NCBI RefSeq assembly: GCF_002127325.2
Contig: NC_035441.2
Coordinates: 152,188,624-152,252,623, forward strand
Source of the DNA: Helianthus annuus
Lineage: Eukaryota; Streptophyta; Magnoliopsida; Asterales; Asteraceae
Length of the DNA stretch: 64,000 nucleotides
Direction of reading: 5' to 3'
Shown in pieces: positions 22,510 through 33,285 of the stretch; position 1 is the stretch's first letter; each line of letters opens with the position of its first letter. A program made the translations under genes and the position numbers. The notes beneath the pieces are model-generated. The model did not search any database, was not told where the DNA came from, and was given only the letters and a program-made list of their open reading frames with translations.

Positions 22510-25500
22510 TGTGACAACCCTCTCAAAACCAGGTATCCGTACGACTTAATTAATTATTAATTATTGCCTAATTACTGTGCTTTACTGAGTTTGCTGATAA
22601 ACTGCTACTTGATTGTTGGTACTTGTACATATCTGCATCATACTTTGATATTCCTGTCACTACACTACTTAATTGCTGAACCTTAGTGACAAACATGATG
22701 CACAAAAGCACAGTAGCACTAAACGGATACACAGTGAACATGCTGATATAGCCAGCATTAGGCAAACACTGCCTCTAAAGGCCTGAATGAGCCAGAATTA
22801 TTTTACTACACCCATAGTGTGTGTAGGGATACAAGGGTTGTATGATTACGTCTCTAGGAATAAGATATAGAGATTTGGATGTGCCTAAAACATACTTTAA
22901 GCACGAAACACAGCACTTTTATCAACACACTAGCTTCTAGCTAATTAATAAAGTGCCAAAATATGAGGAATTATTCCCGACACTTTGCAGAATAAATTGT
23001 GTCGCTAAAAATATTATTTATGACGCTTAACGGATATCTTAAGCACTTTAACGGATTACTATCCGACCGAACAACCGGACAATACCCGGAACATAAAAAT
23101 ATTGCCAAAATTTATATTAGTACTTTTCTGAGCCAGTTAGGGTCCCTGATTACCCTAACAACCGCTTTTAATGCATTAAACAACTAACGGGGTTAGACCT
23201 CGCACTTAACGCACTTAACCAAACTGAACCGTAACTGAACGATTGGAAACGAACCGAGCACCATTACATCCCAATGGGATCGGCCAACTAGTGGGCCCCG
23301 GGAGAGTACACCTTTATAATATTAAATTAGATTACGCGAGGAACGAGGCACATTTTTCTATAAATAACCACACCTCTCACACACACAAACACACACACTT
23401 CACTTTCACTCTCTCTCTCTCCCCCTTGCTCCCTCTCGGCCGTGAGCCACCCCACCCCCACATCCATTGTCGGTTCAAGTCTTGCAAGTTCCAAGCATAC
23501 TCAAGTGTCGGTGGTTACATACAACGGAGCTCGGAACAAACGGAACGCGAAGGACCTCTACTGTTTGCTATTATCCACGCAGTTTTCGACTAGTTTCTTC
23601 CCTAGCCCCGAGCTAGAGGTATAACGTTTAAAACTCATTTTTGGTCATGTCTAAAGTGGTTAAAAGGATATTTGTCGGTTGAATGTCGGTAACCCGCTTA
23701 ATGGAACTTTAAAGTTTACTAAAACGTGTATATCGTTGGATAAAAGCTCAAAACGCGTGTAAATGTCGTAGTATTTGAACATGTTGATTAAAATGGCCCG
23801 ATCTATGATGTGGTGGCTCTTATCATCGTTTAACCCGACTTTGTTAAGATCTCGAATTTTGGCATACACTAGATGCCAGCGGTTCAAGGGTTAAAAGGTG
23901 AAACTCCACCACACGAGAAACATGAACTTGTATAAAAGTGTTTTAACATGAAAAATAGTATTTAAAACAAGCCGATCTACGTATGTACAAGTGGTATATT
24001 CGTAGGACCGGGTGTCGAGAAAATCATGTTTTTATAAAAGTGGATAAAGTGTTAACAAATACGATTTCTATAAACTACAAGTGTAGAAACACTTGTAGAA
24101 TAAAAGATCCGACAAAATAACAATGTTTACAAAAATTGTCGGGAAGTTGTAAGAAGTGATTTGTTCCAAAAACGAGGTTTTTGCAAGACTAAGCTATGTT
24201 ATGAATAGATCCACTAAAAATAACGAGATCTACACCGTAGTTTTTGTAAAAACTACAAGTTCATGAAACAACGCGGTTTTATATACTAGTCTTCTATTTG
24301 AAGAGTGGAAAAATGACTCGGTTGAATTGACAAATTGTTGAGATGATTTTGTAAAAGAAAATGATACGCTTGAAAGCGTGGCCACCTCCAGTTACAGGGG
24401 AAACTCTGGCGAAATTTTCTAAAAATCTAACACTTAGAATTATTTACAAGTGTTAGACTACTTTGACATGTTTTCAAAATATATTTCGCCACAACTTTAT
24501 TTACAAATAATCGGAGGTGGGATTTTCACAAAAGTAAACGTGATAAGTATATATTCGGTAAATACATTTTGTCACCTCACTGTTTATGATTATTTTGTGA
24601 AGATATATAAATATTATTTTTAGAGTAAAAATAATATTTACTAACCTTGTCAAGCCCGAAATAATACAAACGCTTATACGTTGAGAATATAAGTTACAAC
24701 GGTAATTATCATTACCACTTAATCACCAAAACGTAACTTACGCTTTATTCAGAAGTATTCATAAGCGCGTGTGTTGTCAATATATTATTTTGGGAAAATA
24801 TTATGAGAAAAAGGAAATATATTATTTTTGAGAAAAATAAATATATTTTGAAATAAGAAATAAAATATATTAAGTGGGACTTAATAAAATAATATAAGTA
24901 TACATGTATTTAATTCCCCCATCCTTGGGAAGGAGAATGCGTATCAAATATATATACGAAACGGTTGACTAACTGTTTCCCAAAAATGTAAACTATGAAG
25001 CTAAAGCACGGCCATCCGTCTAATAGAATTAGCACATGTAGGTCGTTGCACAGCACCTGGATATTGGATTGCTTGATTTTGTGACGCGTTCACTGTGAGT
25101 TCATGTCCCCCTTTTCTCTTAACTGTTTTCAGTTTTATAAACTGCGGGGGTGAAATACATGTTACAATGATTGTGGATATGTTATACATGGTATGGTTAG
25201 CGTAAGGAGGGTTACTTAGATCATGTGAATGGGTAGGCGGAAACTTGAGGTCATTAATCCTCAGGGTAGGACCGAGGGGCAGGAGCGGTAGATCTATTTG
25301 GGTGTAGCGAGCCCAGTCCCAGGTCCAGCAGAACGGACTTTGGGATGACTTTGTTCCCGACGCATAAATTTGCTAGGTTTGAGCCTTCCTACTTGCATTT
25401 ACACATATCAATGGCCTTGCAAACCATTGGTGATCTCTTTTTCCTTATTTGCTACATACCAGGGTTTTTGATAAAGATAAAGGTTTATTTACTCATTTTC

Positions 25501-25873
25501 GCATGAACTCGCTCAACATTATTGTTGATTTTTCAACTTACATGTATTTCAGGGAATTAAGGATCTGGCACGGTTTAGCAGGATTTCCCGCTGCATATAG
25601 ATTCAGAGTCATCCGGGTTCAAGGCTTATGGCTCTTTCCTGGACAGGCCATAGCCCCTGAACCATGTTTATTTATGTTTGCACTATGGTAGTGGTTGTAC
25701 TGTTAAGACGAGTAATGGTTGTTGGGTGTTTACCCATTTAGACAATGTTTGACAATTTTATTTTCAATGGATGACTTTGCATGATTTTAAATTCATATAG
25801 CTTGTTATGGTTAAGCTATGGTATTAAGAGTCACACCAAATTAACCACGCTTCCGCAAAGCCAGGGTGTGACA
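22510..25873 (+). repeat. E2 3' LTR
   Basis: 3364 bp, the partner of 11927-15290. Every base of the segments compared by eye matches at a fixed offset of 10,583, including the lengths of homopolymers and the CA and CT runs. Confidence 0.95.
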
Positions 25874-28060
25874 CTCGCAATCTTTGATTTTTTCCATTGG
25901 GACTTCTGTGACGAAATCCGCCAAGACTTGACCTTTGATGGCTGGGCGCGGCCTATACAAGATGTTGTGGCCCCCTAGTTCGATTGCCCATTTTGCTAAA
26001 CGCCCAGACGTCTCTGGTTTTTAAAATATTGTTCCGATGTGAAAGTTGGTAAGTACTGTGATTACGTGCCCCGTAAAGTATCTGCGCAGCCTTCTAGAAG
26101 CATGAAGCAGCGCAAGTACCAGCTTTTCCATTGTTGAATACCTCGTCTCTGGATCAGTGAGCACCCTACTGGCATAATAAATTGGAGTTTGTACTCCGTT
26201 TCTTTCTACCATCAATACCGACCCTACTGCCTTATCCGAAGAAGATAAGTACAGTATGAGTGGTTCCTTCTCGTACGACGCAGTTAGAGTAGGGAGCTTT
26301 ATCAAACATTCTTTCATCTGCTGGAATGCGGCTTCTGCCTCGGGTGTCCACCTAAATTCTTGCTTCTTTACGCAGTTGCGCAAGGTGCTGATAAAAGGAT
26401 ATGACTTTGCAGCGTGATTTGATAGGAAACGGTTTAGTGCGGCTAAACGGCCGGCTAATCGTTGCATTTCCTTGATTGTTTTTGGCGATGGCATTCGTTC
26501 TATTGCTTGAACCTTCTCTGGGTTTACTTTGAAGCCGCCGTTTGTGACTATGAAGCCCAAAAACTTCCCTTCTTCCATACCAAAGGAACATTTGGCAGGA
26601 TTCAACTTCATGTTCACACTTCTCAACGAGTTGAACGTTTTCTCAATGTCTTTTAGCATTTGGTTCTCTTCGGGACTCTTGATTACCAGATCATCGATGT
26701 AGACTTCGACGTGTTTCCCAATATCATCAGTGAAGATTTTATCCATCAGGCGCTGGTATGTCGCGCCGGCATTCTTGAGACCGAACGACATCTTTGTATA
26801 GCAGAAGATGCCGAGGTCAGTTCTGAAAGCTGTCTTGTCTTCATCTTCGAGTTTCATCTGAACCTGGTGGTACCCCTTGTAAAAATCTAGAAAGCATTTC
26901 CATCTGTATGGTGCGAGAGAGTCTATTTTTTTTGTCGATCTCAGGCAAAGAGTAGCAGTCTTTGAGACATGCCTTGTTGAGATCAGTATAATCGACGCAC
27001 ATTCTCCATCCTCCATTTGACTTCTCCACCATTATGGGGTTTGCCACCCAACTCTGATAGCGCACCTCTCGAAGGATTCCCGCTTTTAAGAGCTCACATA
27101 CTTGCTCGTTCATTGCTTTGGTCTTATCTGCTCCTAAACTGCGCCTTCTTTGTACTTTTGGTTCAACGGAGGGATAAGTGTTTAGACAATGCTCTGTAAC
27201 GTCGCGCGGGACACTGGTCATGTCTGCTGGAGTCCAGGCGAAAATATCCATGTTTCTGAACAAGAGCTGTTTGAGGTGCGTTCTGATGTTTGATGAGATA
27301 GTGTGGCCTATCGTCACCGTTCGTTCTGGGTATTTGCGATTTAAAACCCATTTTTCAGGTTCTGTTGCTGAGACTTTTGGTGCTTTTGTTGGGCGCAATT
27401 CATCTGCCGACATTACTTCCTTTTTTGCATAAATAATTGCCACCCCTGTCTCGGTTGGAAAACCGATTGCTGAATGAGGGGTGGAAGTTACCATGTTGAG
27501 CTCTCGTTGGGTTTCTCTCCCAATCAAAACATCATGCCTTGACTTGACAGGCATTACCATGAAGTTGACCATTGTTGTTCTTGAGTGCTTCCCGTCAGAA
27601 AGCGTGAGGGGGAAGCTGATTTGGCCTAGTGGGAAGACCATTTCATTGCAGAATCCTGACAAAGGATAATCGACTAGCTCAAGTGTTGCTTTATCTTCAT
27701 CATCGAACTGATTAAATCATTGCTCATAGATGATATCTGCTGTACTTCCTGGGTCAATGAATACGTATTCTGTCTCATAATGGCCGATAATGCCGGTAAT
27801 GACGACGGGGCGCGTTGCGCGTGGACCCCCGCGCACTACCGGGAAGATAATCTGTTGCTCTTCCCATGCTGGTTCGAAAGGTCGCTTGCCTTTATCTCTT
27901 GCGCTATATCGTGGTCCATTGACCATATGTGTTTCCAAGCGTCTGACCTTTTTGTCTCTTCCATCATCGTTGCGCTGAATCTGGCGTGTCTCTTTGCGCA
28001 CGTTTTTTTACTAAATGACCCAACTTTCCACTTTTCAGTGCTTTTTCGATTTCTTGCCTT
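25874..28060 (-). pseudogene. E1 protease, reverse transcriptase and first RNase H
   Basis: Reading leftwards, the protease has FIDPGSTADIIYEQ (near 27750) and ends with SRHDVLIGRE. Reverse transcriptase begins around VANPIMVEKSNGGWRMCVDY. The frame breaks at an eight-base T run (26926-26933; one base too many), then continues with FLDFYKGYHQVQ and the catalytic VEVYIDDLVIKS. RNase H follows (…SSSDKAVGSVLMVE…PIYYASRVLTDPE). A TAA in frame interrupts the connection segment near 26020, after which the coding sense continues to the E2 insertion at 25874. There is also a stop between protease pieces near 27714. The domain order is normal for gypsy elements, and it is non-functional as it stands. 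Confidence 0.9.
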
Positions 28061-28079
28061 AAGCTGATACAGTCATCAG

Positions 28080-29718
28080 TCAGATGAACTGTATCCTTGT
28101 GGAAGTCACAATACAGGTTAGGTCTTGCCCCTTTTTGTTGGTCATAGGCCTTGGGGCCTTAAAATCATGGTTCTCCGTCATGAGCACTTCTTTAGGTGTC
28201 TTTATGAGCGGAGTCCAATGCTTTTCTCGATTCTCGTTCCTGACCGCCTTCCTGTACCCAATGCGATCAATAGTGTCTCGCGCGTCTTCTTTATAGCGAG
28301 ATCGTTCCTCATAACGAGGTCGCTCGTCATAACCGCTGGAGTGGTTGGCTTTCCACCCAGGGTTTTTGCCTTTGTTTCGTCTGTTGTTATCGCGCGAGCT
28401 TCCCTTAGAAAATCGATCCTCAGTATAAGAGTTCTTGTTGCCAGCCAGTGATTCTTCAGTCTGCGCGACTATCTTCGCGGCTTCCATGAGCTTATCCCAC
28501 TCTTTGGGCATTCCATCTTTTCCTGTGATAGTCCCGATGAGGCTATCACAGCGAATGTCTTTCTTGAAATGAGCGCGCATGAGTTGCTCACTTACACCAC
28601 CAATTTCCAGACACTCTTTGTTAAAGCGAGTGATGAAATCTTCCAAACCTTCGTTCTCTCTTCGCCAAATATGTGTTACCTCGGCTGTGTCGCGCTGGTA
28701 ACGTCTTTGTTGACTGAAATGATTTACAAACTGTGTTCTGAAATCAACCCATGACTTGATCTTTCCAGGAGGAGGCTGTCGAACCAGGCGCGAGCAGCTC
28801 CGGTAAAAGTTTGGATAAACAGATGGCACACATAGGCATGGTCCATCCTCCTATGCAGCCAACGGTTGTGAATACTCTGACGTGATCATCAGGATCAGTC
28901 AATCCGTTAAACTTTCCAACTGTCGGAGGTAACTTTTCTCTTGATAGCGGCGCGAGCGCGATTTTCGGGATGAACTTTGAATGTTCTGCAGCTTCGGCCG
29001 GTCGATAGGCGAGGCGAAAGTCTCGCTCTGCCTCTTCACTGTATCCAACATGTCTTGGCCTGTAGTATTCATGGTTCTTTTGTATGCGGTTGAAGACTGA
29101 AGAACCCTCATCATCTTGCCATGTTGGATCATTTGGGTCAGTGTTGTCCCATTCGTTGTTCATGTTGCGCGGCGTGAGCCGGCTATGAACTTGACCTCTT
29201 TGGACATGTGACGGATAGTCATAGTAGCTTTCTGTCTTTCCCCGTGTGTCGCGCGTGTCATGTACGTTCGGCCTTCTCGTGGGGGGAGGTTTGTTAACTC
29301 TTCCTTGGATATTTTGCTGTGGGGGTATCTGGCGCGCCCCCTGACTCTGGCCTTGAGGTGTAACCAAGGACGGTTCTGCCGTTAAAACTGCTTGCTGCGC
29401 GCTCAAAGATTGATACGCCGTATTGATTGTGGCAATTTGCTTGGCGTACCACGAAGCTGGAGTTTCGCCTTCGGGTAGCCCTAGTAGCGCCGAAATGTTC
29501 TGAGGTGGAGTTGGATTCGAGGGTCCAGCACCATTGTTTCCCGGGGTTACGGTTTGGGTGATGCGAGTGATGCTCGCGCGGGGTCCCCCGGTGTTGACTA
29601 CTTCGATTTCACCGATTTCTTCTACCTGTTGGACTTGGACGTTTTGGTTGTCCTCCCCCAACACTGCATTAGAGTTTGTTCCAAAGCCAAAATCAGGAAC
29701 GATTCCTTGACAAGTCAT
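28080..29718 (-). pseudogene. E1 gag
   Basis: The gag ORF starts at the ATG ending at 29718 (MTCQGIVPDFGFG). About 230 Pro/Gln-rich N-terminal residues lead into the capsid-like region (FNGLTDPDDHVRVF). A frameshift near 28750-28830 separates it from the rest of the retrotransposon gag domain (KIKSWVDFRTQFVNHFSQQ, then EGLEDFITRFNKECLEI). A second shift near 28125 precedes a zinc-finger-like YCDFHKDTVHLTDDC, of the C-x2-H-x4-H-x4-C type rather than CCHC. A leading Met and good length fit a once-functional gag. This copy cannot make a full protein. Confidence 0.85.
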
Positions 29719-29773
29719 GATCGAAGGAAAAACAACGAAAGCTCAGAAAAAGAAGATGAAAGTGATTTGCAAA

Positions 29774-29789
29774 AAACCGGTGGGTGCCA
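29774..29789 (-). promoter_or_regulatory. E1 primer-binding site candidate
   Basis: On the minus strand TGGCACCCACCGG follows the LTR end after one base. It begins with TGG, as primer sites must, but it is not the usual initiator-Met site and I cannot name the tRNA. Confidence 0.6.
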
Positions 29790-29790
29790 A

Positions 29791-30684
29791 TGAAGAAACA
29801 CGTAACTAACTTTAGTGTTAATTAGTTTGGTTTATGTTTCAACCATAGTGGTTAATCTTCTTTGGTTTCCTGAGCTCCTTAATGATGGTTTAATCCTGCA
29901 AAACAGAAACACCGTTAGCTCGTTAAGAGGGGAATATGGGGGTTTCCCTCTTAACCAGACTCCGGCATGAGAATAAGTATCTGCTTTGGGGAGATTAAAA
30001 ATGGTAAAGAGTGAGAGTAGAGGTAATAGAATGCTTTAACCTGTCAACTAAGGTCTCTATTTATAGCCGGAGAGATGTAGAGGATGTGGGCTGATGGGCC
30101 TTGGGCCGGAAGGCGACAACGCAGCGGATATGCTCCTTGTCTCACTGGTGTCGACCGTTAGTGGCTTCTAGAAGCTTTCCGGTGCTGGTGCACTGTGATT
30201 GGAGCCACATGTCACTGTTGTCGGCCTCGTTGTCCCTCTGCCACCAGCAGGTAAGTGGAGATCGTGGGGCAGGTGTCTCGGCCCTATGATTGGTGCCACG
30301 TAGGCGTCCTTGAGTACTTTTTGTCTCCTGTACGTCAGACGATCGTGGAGCACGATTGAGCAGAGCCTGGAGGATGCGGATTGGCTCTTTTTATCTGCCA
30401 CTTGTACCTTTTGTACCTTCTGAAGTGGTCATGCGCTACGGGTCCTGCGCGACCCTTACTGAGCACGTAACTAGCCCGCGCAGGATTATAGTTGTTGACG
30501 ACTCTTATCCAGAAAGCTAAATGTTGAGATTAATGGTCTTTCTTGTTTAGACCTCGCGCGAGGTCAATCAATGTTGGAGTAGCCCGCACGAGGTTGGGAT
30601 TGAACATCTTGTCGATTAAGGAGTATGGTTCTGCGCGCGACCTGTAGGAAGGTTTACGCGGCTTTTTAGGACCATACCCCTTCA
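29791..30684 (-). repeat. E1 right LTR (5' LTR in coding sense)
   Basis: 894 bp, the partner of 4500-5392. The promoter for gag-pol reads leftwards, with its TATA box (GGCTATAAATAG on the minus strand) near 30057-30068. The U3 palindrome GACCTCGCGCGAGGTC is kept at 30550-30565. The CCCCT target duplication follows at 30685-30689. Confidence 0.95.
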
Positions 30685-30689
30685 CCCCT

Positions 30690-32640
30690 GAACTTCCTCT
30701 ATTTAGTTTCAGTGCCAAAATACATCAGAAAAAAACTAATATGTGTATATAAAGCATAAATAAAAAAAATCATATTTGTTGTAATCTTTGCAAGAAGACA
30801 AGAGGAATGAGATATTTTAATGAAATGCAATGAATGATATGACAACATTGTACCCTTTTCCTACACAACCATCATTTGTAGCTTGTATCATTGCCCTTCT
30901 CCGTCAAGCCATCACAAAGCAAAAGCTCTTATGTTACTTTCCAACATAAACATACACAATGCCATAAAAGGTTAAAAACCAATCCATTTTCATAAATTTT
31001 TTCATTTAAATTACATTTATAAAAGACTGGAGAATTATAGATCTATGAAGAGAGTTGTTGTCTGAATTGAATGTAATCTAATAAATTAATAGGGTGGAAA
31101 ATATTATGGGTTAAATGAGGTAACATGGATTCATGAATTGGATTGGTCAACCTGCTTAGAACACAGTACAAACTTCATTTAAACCATCACAATGTGCACA
31201 TGCCAACTGTGTTTCTCTCATATCTAAGCATTACTAGCACTAAAATATTCACCAATTCCCTTCACCTTCACTCAACATACCACACTTTTCTTTAACAAAA
31301 CAATCCAATATTTTAATTAAATACTTTTCCTTTTGTTTATCTGTCATATGAAAACAATTACATACTTTTTAGATGTCTATCAATAATATTATACAAACTC
31401 ATACCATCTTATTTAAAGAAGCTAACCCTTTTTTAAATTCCATCCCACATCAAATATTAATTTGAATCATGAATCATTATCTTAATATATATTTTAGACT
31501 CAATCATACATAGACTAACATACTTATAAGATAAAAAGATATTATATTTTCTGATCTTGGAAAAAGAAGTAACATGATCTAATTCTACTTGTTGACATGA
31601 CCCAGGAATATCTATTTTAAAAATATCAAGCAATATACTTGATATTTCATTGTAAATCAGAATTTTATTTTCAAAATATAAAAAGAACTATAACTAATAA
31701 ACAGATTCTTGAAAAGTTGACATTTCAAGCAAATGTCACCATTATTAGCTGAAAGTCTGTCAAATATTCTTATTTTTTTAAATAATTGCATTAGATCTTA
31801 CGATACTTATTTCTTGTTATTAAACAGACTTAAGTAAAAAATATGTACTTTTGAAAAAGAAAAAAAATATAAAATGGTGACCCCAGAGTCTGGAAACTAT
31901 TGAGAACTTGACAGGTGTGATTGTGTACCAATTTTAGAAAAAGATTCTTTTGTTTTTATCTATAATTTAAAGGTGACAGAATGGGAAAATGCAGGGTGTT
32001 CAATAAAATCGGATACCCGCTCTTTAAATCAACTCCTAAAACTATACTAATGCTAGTATGAAGAACAATAACTTTTTAACATACTTTGGTATCGTTGTAT
32101 GGGCGGAACTCATTAGCTTTGAAAAATATTATTTACTATCATGTTTTTTATGTGTAAGAACCGTAATTTAAATTTCTAATATTTTCGGCTCTTTGATAGA
32201 TGGCTTCACTTAGCAGGTAAAATTGATTAACTTGATCACGACCCATATATTTATTCGTGTTAGAAACATTAACTCTAACTAACTAACTCAAACATTTAAA
32301 GTTGTGTGACAGTGACTCAATCAGGACCTGTTTAACCTATCTCGAACAATTGAAATTGCGTAACTCAGTCACGACCCGTTTAACTCATTTAACGGACCGA
32401 ACTAGCTAACAGTGTCATCAGTATTGATGTTGCCAATCTTGAATCTAATCAAAGTTTTAACCTTTTTAACCATTGATGTTGTTGAACGAACCTTATAGAT
32501 GGAGACAGTTTGAAAAGCAAAAACAAGATTGGACAGACAGCCCATCATCTGTTTAAAGAGAACAGTGATAATCAAGAAGGACGAGCCCACACTCCCCAAT
32601 TTAAAATCAAAAGCTGAAATTGTTACTGAAAAAGCACAAA
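30690..32640. other. AT-rich intergenic region upstream of the BTB gene
   Basis: About 2 kb of A/T-rich DNA with scattered TATA-like words and no credible coding frame. At 32285-32400 the phrases AACTCAnnCANGACC and GTTTAACTCATTTAAC recur and look like the remnant of a small transposon. I found no element ends and no RNA gene. Confidence 0.5.
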
Positions 32641-33285
32641 CCCATCATCACTCTCCCACCCTTTTCTCTTTGTTGGGGTCTGTTTGTTCCTTCTTTAAGA
32701 CGGTTCATAATATATGATTTGGATTCTCTCATCATTCCCACCTCTTAAATCTCCTTTCTTTTCATGCTTTACAGTTTACATCACCACCTACAAAACTATC
32801 TCTTTTATCATCTCTTCTCTTCTCTTCTTAGGGTTTGTTCCCACAAATCTTGATCCACATTCTTGCTTTCTTGTCATTTTAGGTCTTGTTTTGCATTCAG
32901 TTTCTTGAAATTTTTTGTGGGTTCTTATCTTTTTGGGTTAATTTGCATTCAGTTTCTTGAAATGTTGTAAATTTCTTGGAAATCTTTGTGGGTTAATTTT
33001 CTTGAAATGTTGTAAATTTCTTCGAATTTTTTTGTGGGTTTCTATCTTTTTGGGCTAATTTGCATTCAGTTTCCTGAAATGTTGAAAATTTGTTAGAAAG
33101 TTGTTATCTTTTTGGGTTAATTTGCAATCAGTTTCTTGAAATCTTGTAAATTTCTTAATATTTTTTTGTGGGTTCCTATCTTTTTAGGTTAATTTGCGTT
33201 CAGTGTCTTGAAATGCTGAAAATTTCTTGTAAACTTTTGTGGGTTCTAATCTTTTCGGATTAATTAAGGTCTGAAGATTCATAAA
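32641..33285 (+). promoter_or_regulatory. Core promoter and repeat-bearing 5' leader of the BTB gene
   Basis: A TATA-like ATAATATATGAT lies at about 32707-32717, followed by a pyrimidine-rich patch (CTCTCATCATTCCCACCTC, from about 32724) usual near plant start sites. The putative leader (about 32740-33285) contains five imperfect copies of a T-rich unit built around TTGCATTCAGTTTCTTGAAAT and TGGGTTNNTATCTTTTTGGG. Copies begin near 32890, 32943, 33060, 33121 and 33193. The start site is inferred. Confidence 0.45.

Larger units (their letters stand above)
11927..25873 (+). mobile_element. E2: intact-looking Tekay/Del-type chromovirus
   Basis: Length 13,947 bp, inserted in E1 pol with CTCGC target duplications (11922-11926, 25874-25878). 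It has two 3364-bp LTRs, an initiator-Met primer site, a tandem-repeat leader, an accessory ORF, gag-pol and a polypurine tract. LTR length, TG/CA ends and the chromodomain-like tail place it with the Tekay/Del chromoviruses, an assignment made from motifs. The LTR copies align with a constant offset of 10,583 bases and show no differences in the parts I compared. All catalytic motifs are present, so it could still be active. Confidence 0.95.
4500..30684 (-). mobile_element. E1: Tat-type Ty3/gypsy LTR retrotransposon, split by E2
   Basis: Flanked by CCCCT on both sides (4495-4499 and 30685-30689), with LTRs at both ends and gag-pol reading leftwards. Removing the nested E2 and its duplicated 5 bp gives an original length near 12.2 kb. 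Order in the coding direction: LTR, primer site, gag, protease, reverse transcriptase, RNase H, [E2], second RNase H, integrase, an oppositely oriented spliced accessory gene, polypurine tract, LTR. A second RNase H and extra ORFs are known features of the Tat/Ogre group of plant gypsy elements. By eye the LTRs differ at about 26 positions plus two small indels (~3 percent), so E1 is clearly older than E2. Gag, pol and the accessory gene all carry disabling changes. Confidence 0.92.

Noticed and set aside
4500..30684. Segmental duplication explaining the 0.89-kb direct repeats
   Set aside because: The TG/CA ends, 5-bp target duplication, purine tract and gag-pol show they are LTRs.
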